From positions 5,402,610 through 5,466,609 of the forward strand of contig NC_066518.1 in the NCBI RefSeq assembly GCF_024679095.1: DNA of 64,000 nucleotides. The letters are read 5' to 3'. The translations under genes were made by a program, and so were the position numbers. This document shows, in pieces, positions 56,476 to 64,000 of the stretch. This DNA is from Eriocheir sinensis (lineage: Eukaryota; Arthropoda; Malacostraca; Decapoda; Varunidae). The notes below the pieces were generated by a model. The model was not told the origin of the DNA. It worked only from the letters and a program-made list of their open reading frames with translations, and made no database searches. Within the stretch, counting starts at the first letter, position 1. Every line of letters starts with the position of its first letter.

Positions 56476-57292
56476 GTATTTCTTGGTAAGACGCTACTTC
56501 CCTTTCATGGATACACCAATTAGTCCTCAGTGTACCACTTTGCATCTTCCATGAGCACATTATTTTCTACCACGCAGCAAAGTTTTAAATTTTACAAGAA
56601 AACAGCTGCGGCACGCACAGCCTCAGATATTCCCTTAATTAAGATGGAGTGACAGTAAACTTTGTGGCTTCAAAGCTTCTGAGACTCAGTATTCCATCTT
56701 TCAGCTCGGCGCAACCTTCGACAAAATTATCCTTCATTTTCAATGACATTCAACAAAACCTGCCCGGCGTGTGAGCCAACCGATTGTGCACGGCGCAGTT
56801 GGCTGAGGCACAGCGCCAATAGGGTACCCTACGTAAATCCTCAGCATCTGGCGCCTAATGGTTAGTTAGACAAGAGTAACTAAATATTATTAGTTTATCA
56901 TCTATAAATGTCATGCCAACCCCTGCCACAGACAAGGGTTGCCTCTGCCCGGCGTTAAGATAAATAATGTCACGTGAGTTAGCCCCGTCAGAGCCACTTC
57001 CCACTAGGTGGTCGAGCGGCACACTGATGGCCGGTCAAGACGGAAACAAAGGAGGGTCAGGGCCAGTGTCTGCAATTTTATAAAACCTACAACGACTTTT
57101 ATGCAAATTTGCTAGCTGTCACTGGCAACAATTTTCACCCAGAAGCATATTAACTGTGTAGGTCACACCTCCAAGGCCGGTCCTCACTCAGGCTGACCAC
57201 TGAAGGTGACGCAACACGTGCGGGGAGTCTTGTTACGAATGTAAAGAAGAAATCAAGATGACTAGGAAGTGTAAAAAAGTACCCGCATTTCT
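56476..57292. other. Unique sequence
   Basis: Nothing recognised. Confidence 0.4.
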
Positions 57293-57293
57293 G

Positions 57294-57384
<91 letters not shown>
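57293..57384. repeat. (GT)n microsatellite
   Basis: GT run with one GG interruption near 57318. Confidence 0.97.
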
Positions 57385-57385
<1 letters not shown>

Positions 57386-57447
57386 CTATATCATTGTCAC
57401 AATTATAATCATTATCATGATCTGATAATCAATCTTTTCTCTTACAG

Positions 57448-57767
57448 CTGATGTGTGGCATTTTTTGCGAATCTTTCCTTTCTCTGGGGAAATGGCAGCA
57501 GAAAGCAAGTCCACATGCTCGGGGCAGAACAAATCTTCGGCAACAATGAGTACTAGGCTGCGGACGCCGAAAAGCGACGCGGCTGCTGCGACACATTTTT
57601 CATTGTCGATCAAGAGAGCAAACGAGGACAAGAATGTAACTTTACTGGCACTAATAATATTGGACACACGGCAACAAACAGCTTCCTTCCTTCACGCCAT
57701 CGTCGTTCAGCCCTTCAGGAGGTGGCGGGCGAGGCGCGGCGCTCGGTATGATATGAGTCCAGCGTGA
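57448..57767 (+). CDS. Candidate terminal exon after a strong acceptor
   Basis: A good 3' splice site (CAATCTTTTCTCTTACAG, ending 57447) is followed by a frame that stays open from 57450 to a TGA at 57765 (105 codons). It reads DVWHFLRIFPFSGEMAAESK, continues hydrophilic, and ends with an Arg-rich segment. No family is recognised. The antisense frame is also partly open, so the coding claim is weak. Confidence 0.22.
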
Positions 57768-58540
57768 AGGTGTTTTGCCACATCTCCGGAGACTTTACAA
57801 AGGCTTCCACGGGAATGACATAGCCCCGCCTTCTCGCACCAAGTCAGTTAATCGACAACATTTAACGAGGAAAAACTGCACGAGATATGCTCAATTGTAA
57901 TGTGTTCCGCGCGACGGTACGTCTCTGCAAGGCGTTAATTGATGAGTCGCTGAGCCGACAAACATCACAAGGTCCGCCGCGTCCATCCCTCTGCCAGCTA
58001 CAAAGGGATCGGCGTTACATCGGTACTAGCGACGCCCCATTACCCATGATCAGATCTAAATTAGAATGGTTTAATTTTGGAGGATATGTCTGCTTTAATT
58101 AAACATGTTCACAAATGTAAAAAAAAGGTTACAGCTTCATTATTTCGTATGAAAGTCCAATAATGTAAAAACAGCTCTTTTTTTGTGGAGGGTTGTGACG
58201 CAGGCGAGCAGACGCAAGCGACATCACGACGTTATTTATCGCCTGTCAGTTGACGCTAAAAACATATCGAGGAGATAATTGCTCAGTTTCTCATTTTCTT
58301 TTCTATTTTCATCGTGTGCACTACGGGAAGACGGCAGAAGGCGGTCAAAATCAGCGGAGCTCAATTTAAGGCTTCAGGCGCCCTCCTTCCGTCCACAGGT
58401 CACTCCTGAAGGGAGTCCGGTCACAAGGGCAGAAAGATTTGTTGCCTCTGTGTGCGGCTCGGGATGCTGAGGAACACAGCGAGGCGGGCGAGGCATGGAC
58501 AGGCGACGTGATGAGGAAGCCGCGGCGGCAAGCGTAATAC
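57768..58540. other. Unique sequence
   Basis: Nothing recognised. GC-rich at 58320-58530. Confidence 0.4.
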
Positions 58541-58605
<65 letters not shown>

Positions 58606-58611
58606 AAAAAA
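58541..58611. repeat. (CA)n followed by a 28-A run
   Basis: CA repeat to about 58583, then uninterrupted A. Confidence 0.97.
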
Positions 58612-61851
<3,240 letters not shown>

Positions 61852-62215
61852 AATATAAGAACATAAGAACATAAGAACGTAAGGAGTCTGCAAGAGACCG
61901 GTTGGCCTATACAAGGCAGCTCCTGTACACTCAACTCCACCTTACCTCACCATCCATGGCTTTATCTAACCTCTTCTTGAATGTATCTACGGTATTGGCA
62001 CCCACAACATGGCCCCCAAGCCTGTTCCATTCGTCCACCACTCTATTGGTGAACCAATTCTTGCCTATGTCTTTGTTGAATCTGAATTTGTCTAACTTAA
62101 AACCATTGCTACGCGTCCTACCTGGCTCTTTTACTATCAAAATCTTATTGACATCCCCTTTATTAAAGCCCTTCATCCATTTATAGACTTCGATCAAGTC
62201 TCCTGATGGCCTGCT
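61852..62215 (-). mobile_element. CR1-like LINE, 5'-truncated, with 8-bp tail repeats
   Basis: The minus strand encodes the C-terminus of a CR1/L2-group LINE protein. It begins IEVYKWMKGFNKGDVNKILI, passes RTRSNGFKLDKFRFNKDIGK, and ends RVVDEWNRLGGHVVGANTVD then TFKKRLDKAMDGEVRWS and a stop at about 61931. About 80 bp of 3'UTR follow, and the element ends in tandem TTCTTATG units. Octamer tails are a CR1 hallmark. The frame is intact over this segment, which suggests a fairly young insertion. A T-run at 62214-62231 adjoins the truncated end. Confidence 0.85.
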
Positions 62216-62754
62216 TTTTTTTTTTTTTTTTTGCTACGTATCAACTTACTCAACCAGAAAGGACATTCCTAAATTTTTCAAACATCTACACACAAATTGT
62301 CATCCTTGTCCTAAGAAAAGAAATGATTATCGATTTCAGTGAACAAATTTGTTAGAACATCATATTATTTCTCTTCCAATAATGTAAGTTACTCGAAAGG
62401 TTATATTTGCACACGAGGATTGGTGCTCGGCTTGCAGGTCACCGCGCCGCATTGAAAGCCTTTTGAACTCGGAAACCAATCAATCTCACCCTTACACTAA
62501 TACCCCTCGTTAACGTTGACCCTGTTGATCGTTTTTCTCCATCAGTAAAGAACATCAGTCACCGGCGGCGCTCTTTGTGTCAGGTCCGCCCTCCCTGACG
62601 GCGGTGCCCCCACTGCCTTGAATATGAGAAGAGCTTCGGGAACGAGGCCAAAACATACTCGACTCCCAGGCGGACTCAAATGACATAGAGCCGCACTGAA
62701 ATCGAGGGCCAGTGATGCTTCCTTTTCCTTTTATTACCGCAAATTAGTCACACT
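62216..62754. other. T-run and unique sequence
   Basis: An 18-T run at 62214-62231, otherwise nothing recognised. Confidence 0.4.
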
Positions 62755-63845
62755 CAGCTGACAGGCGTAGATGGGGCACGCATATCTTGGGGAGGCGTAG
62801 ATGGGGCACGCATGTCCTGGGGAGGCGTAGATGGGACACGTAGGTCTTGGGGAGGCGTAGATGGGGCACGCATATCTTGGGGAGGCGTAGATGGGACACG
62901 CATGTCCTGGGGAGGCGTAGATGGGACACGTAGGTCTTGGGGAGGCGTAGATGTGGCACGCATGTCCTGGGGAGGCGTAGATGGGACACGTAGGTCTTGG
63001 GGAGGCGTAGATGGGACACGCATGTCCTGGGGAGGCGTAGATGGGGCACGCATGTCTTGGGGAGGCGTAGATGGGGCACGCATGTCCTGGGGAGGCGTAG
63101 ATGGGGCACGCATGTCTTGGGGAGGCGTAGATGGGGCACGCATATCTTGGGGAGGCGTAGATGGGACACGCATGTCCTGGGGAGGCGTAGATGGGACACG
63201 TAGGTCTTGGGGAGGCGTAGATGGGGCACGCATGTCCTGGGGAGGCGTAGATGGGACACGTAGGTCTTGGGGAGGCGTAGATGGGACACGCATGTCCTGG
63301 GGAGGCGTAGATGGGGCACGCATATCTTGGGGAGGCGTAGATGGGACACGTAGGTCTTGGGGAGGCGTAGATGGGACACGCATGTCCTGGGGAGGCGTAG
63401 ATGGGACACGCATGTCTTGGGGAGGCGTAGATGGGACACGCATGTCCTGGGGAGGCGTAGATGGGGCACGCATATCTTGGGGAGGCGTAGATGGGGTACG
63501 CATGTCTTGGGGAGGCGTAGATGGGGCACGCGTGTCTTGGGGAGGCGTAGATGGGTATCTTGGGGAGGCGTAGATGGGGTACGCATGTCTTGGGGAGGCG
63601 TAGATGGGGCACGCGTGTCTTGGGGAGGCGTAGATGGGGCACGCATGTCTTGGGGAGGCGTAGATGGAGCACGCAAGTCTTGGGGAGGCGTAGATGGGGC
63701 ACGCATGTCTTGGGGAGGCGTAGATGGGGTACGCATGTCTTGGGGAGGCGTAGATGGGGCACGCGTGTCTTGGGGAGGCGTAGATGGGGCACGCATGTCT
63801 TGGGGAGGCGTAGATGGGGCACGCATGTCTTGGGAAGGCGTAAAT
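62755..63845. repeat. 30-bp minisatellite, about 36 copies
   Basis: The unit is GGAGGCGTAGATGGGGCACG followed by CATGTCTTGG. Variable positions give CATATC, TAGGTC, CGTGTC and C/T at the penultimate word. One unit (63541-63563) lacks seven bases. Since 30 is a multiple of three and the unit has few stops, several frames on both strands stay open for 250-412 codons (a 10-residue LRLPKTCVPH repeat on the minus strand). No frame is favoured by anything other than the unit itself. Confidence 0.95.
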
Positions 63846-64000
63846 AAGTGTAACCAAGACCTGATTCTATCCTCTGAGCTCCCGCTGGCTCACACGGTAG
63901 AAAGGTAGAAGAATTAAAGGCAAACGATGGCAAGTTTAATGAAATGGCGTTGTTGTGTTTGAATTTAAGCAATCTGGGACGAGCGGACGGAGAGGATCCA
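63846..64000. other. Unique sequence to window end
   Basis: Nothing recognised. Confidence 0.4.

Noticed and set aside
62734..63972. 412-codon minus-strand frame with a 10-residue LRLPKTCVPH repeat
   Set aside because: Other frames on both strands are equally open because the unit is 30 bp. The non-repeat N-terminal part shows no domain, signal peptide or splice support.

Overview
The window looks like gene-poor nuclear DNA from an animal with a very repeat-rich genome, most likely a decapod crustacean such as a crab. The evidence is extreme microsatellite density ((CT)n, (GT)n, (AT)n, (ATT)n tracts of 50-280 bp every few hundred bases), non-LTR retrotransposon tails, tRNA-derived SINEs and short terminal-inverted-repeat (TIR) elements, with no compact genes, operons or bacterial features. 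The decapod assignment is inference; no diagnostic host gene is present. By a rough hand tally, simple and tandem repeats cover at least one eighth of the window.

Layout. 0-6.5 kb: a CpG-rich start with a possible first coding exon, then microsatellites, alternating polypyrimidine and polypurine blocks, a 245-bp TIR element at 3.6 kb, and two abutting oppositely oriented fragments of one LINE family (here LINE-A) at 5.9-6.5 kb. 6.5-17.9 kb: mostly unique DNA holding an old LINE C-terminus, a tRNA-type SINE and a second partial copy, a degenerate ~100-bp tandem repeat carrying two LINE-A tails, a GT-rich satellite, a ~63-bp and a 19-bp minisatellite, a 194-bp TIR element and a 223-bp piggyBac-type MITE flanked by TTAA. 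18-31.4 kb: unique DNA and microsatellites, then a TIR element with four 137-bp repeats inside (26.0-26.8 kb), a related array (29.3-29.9 kb), and an 11-unit satellite made from the LINE-A 3' end (30.6-31.4 kb). 31.7-41.7 kb: long strand-asymmetric tracts, including about 3.3 kb of nearly pure purine. 41.7-64 kb: more unique sequence with CR1-like LINE fragments, a truncated SINE, several 3-copy degenerate repeats, a decayed Tc1/mariner transposase end, a GC-rich possible first exon on the minus strand (49.3-49.5 kb), and a 36-unit 30-bp minisatellite at the end.

Genes. No complete protein-coding gene, rRNA, functional tRNA or CRISPR array can be supported. The long open frames (up to 533 codons) lie in tandem repeats and are open because of unit length or the absence of stop words. 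A few short exon-like segments with plausible splice sites are given at low confidence. The simplest reading is intergenic or large-intron DNA shaped by retrotransposon decay, MITE insertion and tandem expansion. I found no convincing undescribed functional system. The most interesting material is the recurrent conversion of transposable-element pieces into tandem arrays.
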